Shown here piece after piece: positions 17,799 to 26,050 of a stretch of DNA of 64,000 bases; positions within the stretch are counted from its first letter, which is position 1; each line of letters begins with the position of its first letter. The notes under the pieces are model-generated. The model did not search any database, had not been told where the DNA came from, and was given only the letters and a program-made list of their open reading frames with translations. The translations under genes and the position numbers were made by a program. Origin of the DNA: an uncultured Clostridia bacterium (GTDB lineage Bacteria > Bacillota > Clostridia > Christensenellales > UBA1242); the NCBI GenBank assembly GCA_934757845.1, contig CAKVLQ010000002.1, positions 136,808 through 200,807 on the forward strand, read 5' to 3'.

Positions 17799-18176
17799 AT
17801 GAATTATCAAATTGGCGAAGATTCAAGCAACAAAAACAAAGGAAAGGTTAATTGCAACAAAGAAGTGTTGCTTTCTATTATAAGTTTGGCGGCAAAAGAA
17901 ATTTCGGGTGTTCAAGGGCTTTGCTCAAATTTTTATAGCGGAATTAAGCGTATATTTTCAAGCAATGTATCTGATGGGGTTAAAGTTGCTTATGAAAATG
18001 ATGGAATTACAGTGGATATTTATTTAAATATTTATTATGGTTATAGTGTAACTGATGTTGCACACAGGGTTCAAGAAAATGTTAAAAATGGAATTTCGTC
18101 TATGATTGACATTAAGGTTAACAGCATCAATGTTCATGTTATGGGCGTTGAATTTGGGGTGGAAGCAAATGAGTAG
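17799..18176 (+). CDS. Asp23/Gls24 family protein (YqhY-like)
   Basis: A 125-residue Asp23-family protein. The family pattern is visible in the middle, ISLAAKEISGVQGL, and in the VDIYLNIYYGYSVTDVAHRVQ segment. In B. subtilis the equivalent yqhY stands near nusB beside the acc genes and affects fatty-acid synthesis; acc genes are not present here. AAGGGGA precedes the ATG, and the end overlaps nusB by eight bases. Confidence 0.88.
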   Translation: MNYQIGEDSSNKNKGKVNCNKEVLLSIISLAAKEISGVQGLCSNFYSGIKRIFSSNVSDGVKVAYENDGITVDIYLNIYYGYSVTDVAHRVQENVKNGISSMIDIKVNSINVHVMGVEFGVEANE

Positions 18177-18561
18177 AATTTTGGCAAGAGAAAATTTGAT
18201 GCAAATGGTTTTTGCGTATAACTTTGAAAAAAATCCAGATTTTGAAGAAGACGATTTTTTTGAAGGGAAGAATTTAACTGATGAAGATAAATATTTTATT
18301 AATAAAAACTTTGAAGGCATAAAAACTCATTATAACGAAATTATTTCAATTATTGAAAACAACCTTGTAAATTATAAATTAGACCGAATTTGCAAAACTG
18401 ATTTGGCAATTTTGGTGGCTTCAATTTATCAAATAAAATTTGAAAATGAGCCTATAAAAGTGGTTATTAATGAAGCGGTTGATATGAGCAAAAAATACTC
18501 ACTAGATAATAGTTATAAGTTTGTGAACGGCTTGCTTGCAAAGGTGGCAAATGCAGTTTAA
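18169..18561 (+). CDS. nusB: Transcription antitermination factor NusB
   Basis: NusB acts with NusE in rRNA antitermination. The 130-residue protein starts MSRILARENLMQMVFAYNF and ends with the family motif AVDMSKKYSLDNSYKFVNGLL. The ATG at 18169 lies within the asp23 end, giving tight coupling. FolD, often next in Firmicutes, is absent and xseA follows with an 11-base overlap. Confidence 0.93.
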   Translation: MSRILARENLMQMVFAYNFEKNPDFEEDDFFEGKNLTDEDKYFINKNFEGIKTHYNEIISIIENNLVNYKLDRICKTDLAILVASIYQIKFENEPIKVVINEAVDMSKKYSLDNSYKFVNGLLAKVANAV

Positions 18562-19729
18562 CAATTTAAGTGTAACCGAATTTAACAACATAATAAAAAA
18601 CATTTTCGATGCCGAAGAAATGTTGTTTAATTGTTCGATTGTTGGTGAAGTTTCAAGTTTTAAAATAACAAATAATATTGCTTATTTTGTTGTTAAAGAC
18701 GAAATGGCTTGTTTAAATTGCGTGTGGTTTAGTCCTGAAAAAAATCTTAAAGTTGGCGAAAAAGTTAAAATTTGTGGAAGACCAAATTTTTATGTTAAAG
18801 GTGGAAAACTTAATTTTAATGTTTTGTATGTTATAAGTTTTGGCGAAGGCGACATTTTTAGACGGTTTTTGGAACTTAAAGAAAAATTGGCAAAAGAAGG
18901 CTATTTTGTTAACAAAAAAGAACTTCCCAAAAGTGTTAAAAGTGTTGGGGTTGTAACTTCCAGTCGTGGGGCTGTTATAAAAGATATAATTTCGGTTACT
19001 AAAAGACGAAACAAAAATGTTAACATATATGTATTTCCGTCAAAAGTGCAAGGTGAGAATGCAGACAAGGAGATTTGCAAAGGAATTGACTTTTTTGCTA
19101 ATTTTGATGAAGTTGATGTTATAATTGTTGCTCGTGGGGGCGGAAGTAGTGAAGACCTTAATGCCTTTAATAGTGAGTGTGTGGCAACAGCGTGCTTTGT
19201 TTGTGAAAAGCCAATAATTTCGGCTGTTGGGCATGAAACTGACTATACTTTGATTGACTTGGTGGCTGATGTTAGGGCATCAACACCTTCGGTTGCGGCT
19301 GAAATTGCGGTTAAAGAAAGCAAAAACTATTCAAGCATTTTAAGTGTTTATTATGAAAGGTTGAAAAGTGCGATAGTTTCAAAAAAAGAGTTTTTAAATC
19401 AAATGTTAATTTCAAGCATAAAAGGCGACCAGGCATTAAGATTAAAAGCAAGCGGTCTTAAACATTTGGTTTGTGATTTTGCGTTTAAACTTGAACTTGT
19501 TGAAAAGTCTAAAATAGAAAATATAAATCAGGTTTTAACCAAATTAGAACACAAATTTGAAACTAACAATCCAAAATTGTTTTTGGAAAAAGGTTTTGCT
19601 GTTGTTGAAAAAGATGGCAAGCGGGTTGAAAACATTGGCATGATAGAAGAAGGGAATAAAATAAAAATTTTTGTTAATGGTGGAGAGTTTGAAGCAAAAG
19701 TTGAAGGAGTTAAAAAATATGACCATTGA
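18551..19729 (+). CDS. xseA: Exodeoxyribonuclease VII large subunit
   Basis: XseA is the catalytic subunit of exonuclease VII, which degrades single-stranded DNA. The 392-residue protein has the N-terminal OB domain and the core motifs VGVVTSSRGAVIKDI, IIVARGGGSSEDLNAF and SAVGHETDYTLIDLVAD. AAGGTGG places the start at the ATG of 18551. Its coiled-coil C-terminal region binds XseB, which is encoded next with an 11-base overlap. Confidence 0.95.
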   Translation: MQFNNLSVTEFNNIIKNIFDAEEMLFNCSIVGEVSSFKITNNIAYFVVKDEMACLNCVWFSPEKNLKVGEKVKICGRPNFYVKGGKLNFNVLYVISFGEGDIFRRFLELKEKLAKEGYFVNKKELPKSVKSVGVVTSSRGAVIKDIISVTKRRNKNVNIYVFPSKVQGENADKEICKGIDFFANFDEVDVIIVARGGGSSEDLNAFNSECVATACFVCEKPIISAVGHETDYTLIDLVADVRASTPSVAAEIAVKESKNYSSILSVYYERLKSAIVSKKEFLNQMLISSIKGDQALRLKASGLKHLVCDFAFKLELVEKSKIENINQVLTKLEHKFETNNPKLFLEKGFAVVEKDGKRVENIGMIEEGNKIKIFVNGGEFEAKVEGVKKYDH

Positions 19730-19925
19730 AGAAAAAATTGATAAATTGGGTGAACTTTTAAAGCAAATTGAAAACCCAAACATAAGTTTGGAAGAGAGTG
19801 TTAAACTTTATGAACTTGCTGGAAGTTTGATTAAAGAAAGCATGGAAGACCTTAAAAAATGCGATGGTAAAATTGTTGAAATAACCGAAAATTTGAAACA
19901 AATTGATTTTGACGAAAACAAATAA
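19719..19925 (+). CDS. xseB: Exodeoxyribonuclease VII small subunit
   Basis: XseB decorates the coiled coil of XseA and is required for exonuclease VII activity. The 68-residue protein has the family pattern with a helix pair and LEESVKLYELAGSLIK. The ATG at 19719 lies inside the xseA end, preceded by AAGGAG. In Bacillus and many clostridia ispA and dxs follow; here the OLE RNA gene follows instead. Confidence 0.93.
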   Translation: MTIEEKIDKLGELLKQIENPNISLEESVKLYELAGSLIKESMEDLKKCDGKIVEITENLKQIDFDENK

Positions 19926-19937
19926 TTTGGGTTTTAC

Positions 19938-19966
19938 TTGCATAAAATAATAATATATGATATAAT
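19938..19966 (+). promoter_or_regulatory. Sigma-A promoter of the OLE RNA gene
   Basis: TTGCAT (19938-19943) and a perfect TATAAT (19961-19966) are 17 bases apart. The predicted start falls at 19973-19974, which is exactly the first base of the terminal pairing element of the OLE RNA. Confidence 0.8.
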
Positions 19967-19973
19967 GTATATT

Positions 19974-20510
19974 GTTAGAGAAACTGTATCCTAGTCGCAA
20001 AAACTTTAATGAAAACGATTAATAGCGTTAAAGGGCATATCGATGAAGTTTCTGGTGTTGGCTTTGGTTGCCCAAACTGGGGCTTATGCTGGAAGTTAAG
20101 ATTTTTGGGCGCATTATAACGGCATATAATACCCGACCCAATTATCGTGGAGACCTGAAAGGTGGAGATTTTAATGTTTTCTACTAATCGGGATTAAACC
20201 TGCTATGTGACGAACAAAAAAGTTATGTACAGAGTAGCCTGTTTTGAGTGAATAATGCGGATAAAAGTAATATACATATTGAAACATTGTTTGCAAAATA
20301 GACTAGTTAAACAATTTTTGTGTTAAGGAAATCTTCTAGGCAGAATATCTTTTGGGGATTATAGTGTAATCTAAGTGGCAATTCGGTCCTTTAAAAGCGC
20401 TAAACCTAAGCAGAAATGGCACATTCGGTGACGGTGTGTGTTTAGTGGGGAAATCCAACCGAACCTAAGTTGCAAGGTTTACTCAAAAGGTTTTCTCTAA
20501 CTTTTTTTTA
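19974..20510 (+). ncRNA. ole: OLE RNA (ornate, large, extremophilic noncoding RNA)
   Basis: A long stretch without coding potential lies between xseB and oapA, the established position of OLE RNA in extremophilic and anaerobic Firmicutes. Its ends pair: GTTAGAGAAA (19974-19983) with TTTCTCTAAC (20492-20501), and a T-run follows. The interior is unusually GC-balanced for this genome and rich in short complementary blocks, as expected for an ornate RNA. The length of about 530 is a little under the usual 600. In Halalkalibacterium halodurans the RNA forms a membrane ribonucleoprotein with OapA and is linked to cold, ethanol and magnesium stress. The call rests on context, ends and the adjacent oapA, not on a covariance search. 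Confidence 0.85.
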
Positions 20511-20551
20511 AATCTAATTAAAGGTTATCTTTAATTTTTTATAGGAGAGAG

Positions 20552-21166
20552 ATGAAAGACGAAAAAGAAGGAAAACCCAGAAAAACAAAAATAGAATGGG
20601 CTTATCCAATAAAAGTGTTGCTGATAACACTTTCAATAAGTTTTGTGCTTAACATATCAAGTGAAGCAGTTCTTTCAAATGTGGGGCTTGTTGTTTCAAT
20701 TTTGATTTTGATAATTTTTGTTTCAATTTCAATTTTGTTTGATATGATTGGCGTTGCTGTAACGGCAGGCAATTTAGAGCCGTTTTTGGCAAGAGCATCA
20801 AAAAAAGAAAGTGGTGCTAAAGAAAGTATTAAACTTATAAAAAACGCCGAAAAAATTTCAAGTTTTTGTTGTGATATTGTTGGTGATAGTTGTGGAATTT
20901 TATCTGGTGCTGTTGGTGCAAGTTTGGCAGTTTACATATATAGTGGGCAAGGTGGCTTTGTTGCAATATTAGTTCCCGCACTTGTAAGCAGTGTTATTGC
21001 GTCTTTAACGGTTTTTGGGAAAGCGGTATTTAAAGGTATTGCTGTTAATAATTCCGACCAAATAATTTTGAAAGTGGGAAAGTTTTTAAACTTTTTCAAA
21101 TTTAAGAAGAAAGAAAAAACAAAAAAATCAAGCAAAAATATTGAGAGTGATAGTGTAAAAAAATAA
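20552..21166 (+). CDS. oapA: OLE-associated membrane protein OapA
   Basis: OapA binds OLE RNA and anchors it to the membrane. The 204-residue protein has the expected layout of about four membrane helices (roughly 18-35, 43-67, 111-130, 134-158) and a strongly basic C-terminal tail (about 175-204, many Lys) suitable for RNA contact. The loop after helix two contains DMIGVAVTAGNLEPFLARAS. GGAGAGAG precedes the ATG, directly downstream of the OLE RNA; a terminator follows. Confidence 0.85.
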   Translation: MKDEKEGKPRKTKIEWAYPIKVLLITLSISFVLNISSEAVLSNVGLVVSILILIIFVSISILFDMIGVAVTAGNLEPFLARASKKESGAKESIKLIKNAEKISSFCCDIVGDSCGILSGAVGASLAVYIYSGQGGFVAILVPALVSSVIASLTVFGKAVFKGIAVNNSDQIILKVGKFLNFFKFKKKEKTKKSSKNIESDSVKK

Positions 21167-21204
21167 AAATTTTAAAAATTTTTGACAAAATTATTTATAT
21201 TTTT

Positions 21205-21234
21205 AAAAAGGAGAGTTAAAACTCTCTTTTTTGT
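21205..21234 (+). terminator. Intrinsic terminator after oapA
   Basis: AAAAAGGAGAGT (21205-21216) pairs with ACTCTCTTTTTT (21221-21232) around TAAA, one pair being G-U. It ends the OLE-oapA transcript. Confidence 0.9.
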
Positions 21235-21296
21235 TTGAATTGATAAGCACAAGATATAGTATTATGCAAAGATTATTTACCACAATATATTGTGTT

Positions 21297-21389
21297 TGCA
21301 TAAATATTCAAGCCGATTATTCAAATTTTTGAATATTTATAAAAAATTTTTTGCATAATTATTCAAAATCGCTTGCATAAAAATTTATC
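21297..21389 (+). promoter_or_regulatory. Cluster of ARG-box-like operators upstream of argR
   Basis: Three sites match the ArgR/AhrC box pattern (TGNATAWWWATTCA): TGCATAAATATTCAAG at 21297-21312, TGCATAATTATTCAAA at 21352-21367 and a weaker TGCATAAAAATTTATC at 21374-21389, plus a reverse-facing TTGAATATTTATAAA at 21329-21343. The last forward site overlaps the argR -35 box, so autorepression is likely. A 14-bp perfect palindrome, CACAATATATTGTG, lies at 21281-21294. Confidence 0.6.
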
Positions 21390-21401
21390 GTGTTGTATAA
21401 T
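21373..21401 (+). promoter_or_regulatory. Sigma-A promoter of argR
   Basis: TTGCAT (21373-21378) and a perfect TATAAT (21396-21401) are 17 bases apart. The start near 21408 is about 35 bases before the argR ATG. Confidence 0.75.
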
Positions 21402-21442
21402 TATGTTGTAAAAATTTTATAACTATGCAAAGGAGAAATTTT

Positions 21443-21892
21443 ATGGCTAGGTCTTTAAGACAAAGTAAGATTTTGGAAATTATCGCAAAGAATGAAATTG
21501 AAACGCAAGACGAACTTGTTAATGCCCTTCGTGCGCTTAATTATGATGTTACACAAGCAACAGTTTCAAGAGATATTAAAGAACTTGGCTTAATCAAAAT
21601 TTTGTCTGACAGCAAAAAATATAAATATGCTTATGTTGAAACCACAGAACAACAAATTTCAAACAAAGTGGTTGGAATTTATAAAGAAGTTGTAATTTCG
21701 GTAAAAACGGCTCAAAATTTGGTTGTTATAAAAACTCTTAAAGGCTTTGCTGGCGGAATTTCAAGTTACATAGACAAAATGAATATTGACAAACTTATGG
21801 GCACAGTTTATGGAGATGACACTGTTATGTGCATTGCCGAAACAAATTTAGATGCCGAAAGTGTTTATGAAAAATTAATAAACATTATTTAG
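21443..21892 (+). CDS. argR: Arginine repressor ArgR
   Basis: ArgR is a hexameric repressor that uses arginine as corepressor. The 149-residue protein has the N-terminal winged helix (1-70) with QATVSRDIKELGLIKI and the C-terminal oligomerisation domain. AAAGGAG places the ATG at 21443. The arginine-binding segment near the C-terminus reads MGTVYGDDTVMCIAE; the aspartate pair typical of the family (GDDT) is present. Its location after the xseAB block matches ahrC in Bacillus. Arginine biosynthesis genes are not in the window. Confidence 0.93.
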   Translation: MARSLRQSKILEIIAKNEIETQDELVNALRALNYDVTQATVSRDIKELGLIKILSDSKKYKYAYVETTEQQISNKVVGIYKEVVISVKTAQNLVVIKTLKGFAGGISSYIDKMNIDKLMGTVYGDDTVMCIAETNLDAESVYEKLINII

Positions 21893-21976
21893 GATATTAA
21901 AGCAAATTTTATATAACATTAAAAAATAAAACATTGTAAGTTAGAAATTTCATTGCAAATTTAACTTATTTTAATT

Positions 21977-22005
21977 AAACAGCGTTTTAGGCTGTTTTTT
22001 TGTTT
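21977..22005 (+). terminator. Intrinsic terminator after argR
   Basis: AAACAGC (21977-21983) pairs with GCTGTTT (21991-21997) around a seven-base loop, followed by Ts. Confidence 0.85.
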
Positions 22006-22030
22006 TTAGAATAAAAATGTTTTTAAATCT

Positions 22031-22059
22031 TTGACAAAATAGAATTTGAACATTATACT
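22031..22059 (+). promoter_or_regulatory. Sigma-A promoter of trpS
   Basis: TTGACA (22031-22036) and TATACT (22054-22059) are 17 bases apart. The leader to the ATG is about 40 bases, too short for a T-box. Confidence 0.75.
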
Positions 22060-22106
22060 ATAATAAATTGCAAATTTGTAATCAAATTTTGCTAAATGGA
22101 GATTTT

Positions 22107-23096
22107 ATGGAACGAGTGCTAACAGGAATAAAACCAACGGGAATTGCTCATATCGGTAATTATTTTGGGGCGATAAAGCAATCAATAGAATTTGCAAACA
22201 CAAATAATTGTGAATGCTTTTACTTTATTGCTGATTATCATGCTTTAACAACAATAAAAACAAAAGAAGAAATGATTGAAAACACCTATAATATTGCTTG
22301 CACTTGGCTTGCTTGCGGAATAGACCCACAAAAGGTTGTGTTTTTTAAGCAAAGCGACATAAGCGAAGATTGCGAATTATTTTGGATTTTGTGCAATTTA
22401 ACCAGCAAAGGACTAATGAATAGGGCTCATGCTTACAAAGCGATTGTTGAAAAAAATGACGAAAACGGGCAAGATAAAGATTATGGTGTTAATATGGGTC
22501 TTTATAACTATCCAATTTTAATGGCGTCAGATATTTTGCTTTTTAATTCTAAAAAAATACCTGTGGGCATTGACCAAACTCAACACGTTGAAATTGCAAG
22601 GGATATTGCAAATGCCTTTAACAACAGATATGGAAAGTTTTTTGAACTTCCTGAAAGTGTTGTTGAAGACGATAAATGCTTAATTGTTGGGCTTGATGGG
22701 CGAAAAATGAGCAAGAGTTATAAAAACACTATTGAACTTTTTTGCAGTGAAAAACAACTTCAAAAAACTGTTAACAAAATTGTTACCGATTCAAGGCTTC
22801 CAGGAGAGCCAAAAGATACCGAAAATACTCTTTGCAAACTTTATAAATTGTTTGCTTCACAACAGCAATATGAAGATTATTGCCAAAAACTTCTTAATGG
22901 ATTAAGTTGGGGAGAAGCCAAAAAAGAATTGTTTGCCGTTATGAACGCATATATTAGCCCTATGAGAGAGAAATATGATTACTATCAAGCCAACAGACAT
23001 TTGGTTGACCAAATTTTTGCTGATGGGGCAAAAAAAGCCAAATTGGTGGCACAAGAAACACTTAAACAAGTTAAAAAACTTATTGGCGTTAATTAA
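22107..23096 (+). CDS. trpS: Tryptophanyl-tRNA synthetase
   Basis: A class I synthetase that charges tRNA-Trp. The 329-residue protein has the HIGH-type motif HIGNYFGA near residue 15 and the KMSKS motif RKMSKSYKNTI near residue 198; TGIKPTGIAHIGN at the N-terminus is diagnostic. The ATG at 22107 has GGAGA before it. Monocistronic between its own promoter and a terminator. Confidence 0.95.
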   Translation: MERVLTGIKPTGIAHIGNYFGAIKQSIEFANTNNCECFYFIADYHALTTIKTKEEMIENTYNIACTWLACGIDPQKVVFFKQSDISEDCELFWILCNLTSKGLMNRAHAYKAIVEKNDENGQDKDYGVNMGLYNYPILMASDILLFNSKKIPVGIDQTQHVEIARDIANAFNNRYGKFFELPESVVEDDKCLIVGLDGRKMSKSYKNTIELFCSEKQLQKTVNKIVTDSRLPGEPKDTENTLCKLYKLFASQQQYEDYCQKLLNGLSWGEAKKELFAVMNAYISPMREKYDYYQANRHLVDQIFADGAKKAKLVAQETLKQVKKLIGVN

Positions 23097-23172
23097 TATA
23101 TCTTAATTAAAAATTGATTTAATAAATTTTAAATTATTGATATAATTATTTTTCAAAATATCATTTTAGATT

Positions 23173-23205
23173 AAAAAAACGGATAAAGATTATCCGCTTT
23201 TTTTG
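23173..23205. terminator. Bidirectional terminator between trpS and the ABC permease gene
   Basis: CGGATA (23180-23185) pairs with TATCCG (23191-23196), flanked by A-run and T-run on both strands, so it can end trpS on the plus strand and the convergent ABC operon on the minus strand. Confidence 0.85.
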
Positions 23206-23304
23206 TTTAAAAATTTTAATGTATTTTAATTCTTATACAAAAGTTGTTATTATTTAATAACTAAAATATCAGTGTTTATATAGGTTTTTAAAACTATGTG
23301 TTTA

Positions 23305-25062
23305 CTATTTAATATCTCGTTTAGAGAAAATAACGCTTGTGATTGCATACAATATTGAACTGAAAAAGGCAACAACAGCAAAACTGATATAGAAATTCAT
23401 ATCATTTGCAATAACTTTGCTAAACATTGTTACAAAAATGTTATTTGAAGTGGTTGAAATTAGGTGAGAGCCAAAGTATCCAAACAAGTTTGTGTTAACA
23501 AAAGGAAGATATTTAATAATTCCCAAACTTGGTGTGAACATTGTTAAAATGAATGAAACAAAATATAGAAGCAAACTTACAACCACGCTTCCAGCGTTTG
23601 ATTTGAACCATGTTGAAATTGAAATGGCAAATATCGCATAAAAGATAAGTTCGATTGTTTTGCACAAAAATAACATTAAAATTGAAACTATTGGGGGAAC
23701 GCTTGTTACACTTTCGGCATTAAAGATTAACAAAATTGGAAGGGAAGCCGAGCCGAACAATATTGCCCCTAGGATATAAGTTACAACAAAAGTTATAAGC
23801 AAAAAGATTAATCCAACAGAAAGTGTTGCCAAAAGTTTGCTAAACAAAATTTTCTTTCGTGAGTAAGGACGAATTGCCAAAAGTTTCATTGTTCCATTTG
23901 AATATTCGCCCGCAATCATAGTTGCACCCAAAAATACAACATAAATTACAATAATAAAACTGCAAAATTCAAGGGCAAAAAACATAAAATCATAGGCATT
24001 TGGTTGACTGTTGCTTGATGTTTGCAAACTTAAAGGGCTTGCATATTCAAAAGCATATTTGTTTGTTGACAAATAATAATTGCAAATGTTTTTTTGCTCT
24101 ATAATTGAATATTTTGTTTTATATTCTTCATTTTCAAATTGATAAAGTGATTGAATATAATCGTCTGAAAATTCACTTAACGCAGAACTGTAAATTGTAT
24201 ATTTTGAAAGGTTATAGGCATTAGAATTTGCTTGGCTATATTTTGTAACCAATGTTCTAAATTCTAATTTAAGTTTTGGGTCATCTGAATTTTTGTTCAA
24301 ATTCCAAAATTCTTCAATTTCATTTCCAATTTGATTAATTTTTGTTTTTGCATTTTCAAGATTTTCTTTTGCTTTTAATAAATCTTCGCTTTTTGGCAAA
24401 AAGGCTTGCATTTTGTTTATTGTTTCTTTTGATTTTATAAATATTTTAAGTTCATCAATTTTATTGATTGTTGCTGTTGCAGTTAGGCTTGACACAAACG
24501 GAGATGTTACACATTCTTGCAAAAACACATCAAAACTTGTTTTTTCGTCAGCGTTCATAAGAAGATAATAAAAGCCATTTGTCCCGTTAATATAGTCAAA
24601 ATATAAGTTTTGAAAACTTATAAGTTTGTCTTTAAGTTTGTTTCTTGCTACTTTTGTGTTTTCGTTTAAACAATCAGCATCATCTTTTGCTAGTCTTCTA
24701 AATTCATTATATTCGTTATCTATAATATTATCAACAAAATTTATGAGTTCTTGCTTTTTTGAGTTTGAACTGTCTTCGCTCATATAAAAATCAATTATTG
24801 TGCTTGAAAGATTTATATAAGTCTTTTCCAAATATTCTTTTGAAAGGTTGCTTTTGTCGCTTGATGCGCCATAGCTGTTGCTATACATTTGCCCAATCTT
24901 TGTGCCAGAAATGTTAACAACACTGCTTTCAAGCCTGCTTTGAGGTTTAAACAAAAGTGCCGATAATGTTAGCACAACAACCAAAAGGGCAGTAACAACA
25001 AAAATGCCTGGTTTTAAAAATATTTTTTTTAATTCGCCTTTTGTTAATCTTGATATTCCCAT
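23305..25062 (-). CDS. ABC-2 type transporter permease with large extracytoplasmic domain
   Basis: This 585-residue membrane protein has one N-terminal helix (about 20-40), a hydrophilic region of about 300 residues with coiled-coil tendency, then about five or six C-terminal helices including the ABC-2 segment VFLGATMIAGEYSNGTMKLL. The layout matches permeases that expel peptides or act in envelope stress. The ATG at 25062 has AAAGGAAA upstream; a longer frame to 25116 would overlap the ATPase. It is cotranscribed with the ATPase and the PadR-type gene. The substrate is unknown. Confidence 0.85.
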   Translation of the reverse strand: MGISRLTKGELKKIFLKPGIFVVTALLVVVLTLSALLFKPQSRLESSVVNISGTKIGQMYSNSYGASSDKSNLSKEYLEKTYINLSSTIIDFYMSEDSSNSKKQELINFVDNIIDNEYNEFRRLAKDDADCLNENTKVARNKLKDKLISFQNLYFDYINGTNGFYYLLMNADEKTSFDVFLQECVTSPFVSSLTATATINKIDELKIFIKSKETINKMQAFLPKSEDLLKAKENLENAKTKINQIGNEIEEFWNLNKNSDDPKLKLEFRTLVTKYSQANSNAYNLSKYTIYSSALSEFSDDYIQSLYQFENEEYKTKYSIIEQKNICNYYLSTNKYAFEYASPLSLQTSSNSQPNAYDFMFFALEFCSFIIVIYVVFLGATMIAGEYSNGTMKLLAIRPYSRKKILFSKLLATLSVGLIFLLITFVVTYILGAILFGSASLPILLIFNAESVTSVPPIVSILMLFLCKTIELIFYAIFAISISTWFKSNAGSVVVSLLLYFVSFILTMFTPSLGIIKYLPFVNTNLFGYFGSHLISTTSNNIFVTMFSKVIANDMNFYISFAVVAFFSSILYAITSVIFSKRDIK

Positions 25063-25081
25063 AAAAATTTCCTTTATTTTT

Positions 25082-26026
25082 TTATAAAATATTTTGTTCT
25101 TTTCCTTTGTGAACAATCTCCAAGAAAATGTCTTCCAAACTTCTTGTAACTGTGCTTATTCCATAAATTGATATGCCTTTGTTTATCAATAGTGAAGTGA
25201 TAACTGGTATGTCTTCATTTTTGGCTTCAACAACAACTCGGTTTCCAATGCAGAAAATCGAACTATTAGGGAATTTATCATAAATAATTTTGCCCGCATA
25301 GTTAGGATAGTCTACTTTAATTGAAATTTGAAGTTTAGAATTCAACCCTTGTTGCAATTCTTCCATTGTTTTGTTTTCAATAATCATTCCATTGTCGATA
25401 ATTCCAATTCGGTCGCAAATAAGTTCCATTTCAGCAAGGATATGGCTTGAAATTAAAATTGCTATGCCATTTTGTTTTGCAAGTTTTTTCAAAAACACAC
25501 GCATATCCTTAATGCCGTTTGGGTCAAGACCATTGGTTGGCTCATCTAAAATCAAAAGTTTTGGGTGATGCAAAAGTGCTTGGCAAATTCCAACTCTTTG
25601 TTTCATGCCAAGGGAATAAGACTTAACTTTGTCGTTAATTCGATTTTCCATTCCAAGCATATTAACAATTTTGTCTATTTCGTTTTTGTCAACTTTTCCA
25701 TAAAGTGAGGCAAAATATTTTAGGTTTTCCATGCCTGTCATATAAGAATATAATTCAGGATTTTCGATAATTCCACCAACATTTTCAATGGCTTTTTGAA
25801 AATCTTTTTCAACATTATATCCACAAATAAAAACCTTGCCACTTGTTGGTTTTGCAAGACCTGTAATTATTCTAATAATTGTTGTTTTGCCAGCACCATT
25901 TTGACCAATAAGCCCATAAATTTCGCCCGCATCAATATCAAACGAAACATTATTAACGGCAGTTCGCTTGTTGTCAAATATTTTTGTTATTCCTTGAACT
26001 GATAAAACATGATTTGGATTTTCCAT
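25082..26026 (-). CDS. ABC transporter ATP-binding protein
   Basis: The 314-residue ATPase has Walker A GLIGQNGAGKTT near residue 36, signature YSLGMKQRVGICQALL, Walker B LLILDEPTNGLDP and the H-loop SSHILAEME. A C-terminal extension of about 80 residues is typical for partners of ABC-2 permeases. It starts after TTAGGAGTT and ends 19 bases before the permease. It pairs with that permease to form an exporter. Confidence 0.93.
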   Translation of the reverse strand: MENPNHVLSVQGITKIFDNKRTAVNNVSFDIDAGEIYGLIGQNGAGKTTIIRIITGLAKPTSGKVFICGYNVEKDFQKAIENVGGIIENPELYSYMTGMENLKYFASLYGKVDKNEIDKIVNMLGMENRINDKVKSYSLGMKQRVGICQALLHHPKLLILDEPTNGLDPNGIKDMRVFLKKLAKQNGIAILISSHILAEMELICDRIGIIDNGMIIENKTMEELQQGLNSKLQISIKVDYPNYAGKIIYDKFPNSSIFCIGNRVVVEAKNEDIPVITSLLINKGISIYGISTVTRSLEDIFLEIVHKGKEQNIL

Positions 26027-26050
26027 TTTAACTCCTAATTTATTTTTAAT

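Noticed and set aside
19974..20510. tmRNA, RNase P RNA or a group II intron in the xseB-oapA gap
   Set aside because: There is no CCA-ending tRNA-like domain, none of the conserved RNase P blocks were recognised, and no intron reverse transcriptase or domain V was seen; position and the adjacent oapA favour OLE RNA.
22060..22106. T-box ahead of trpS
   Set aside because: The leader is about 40 bases, far too short.
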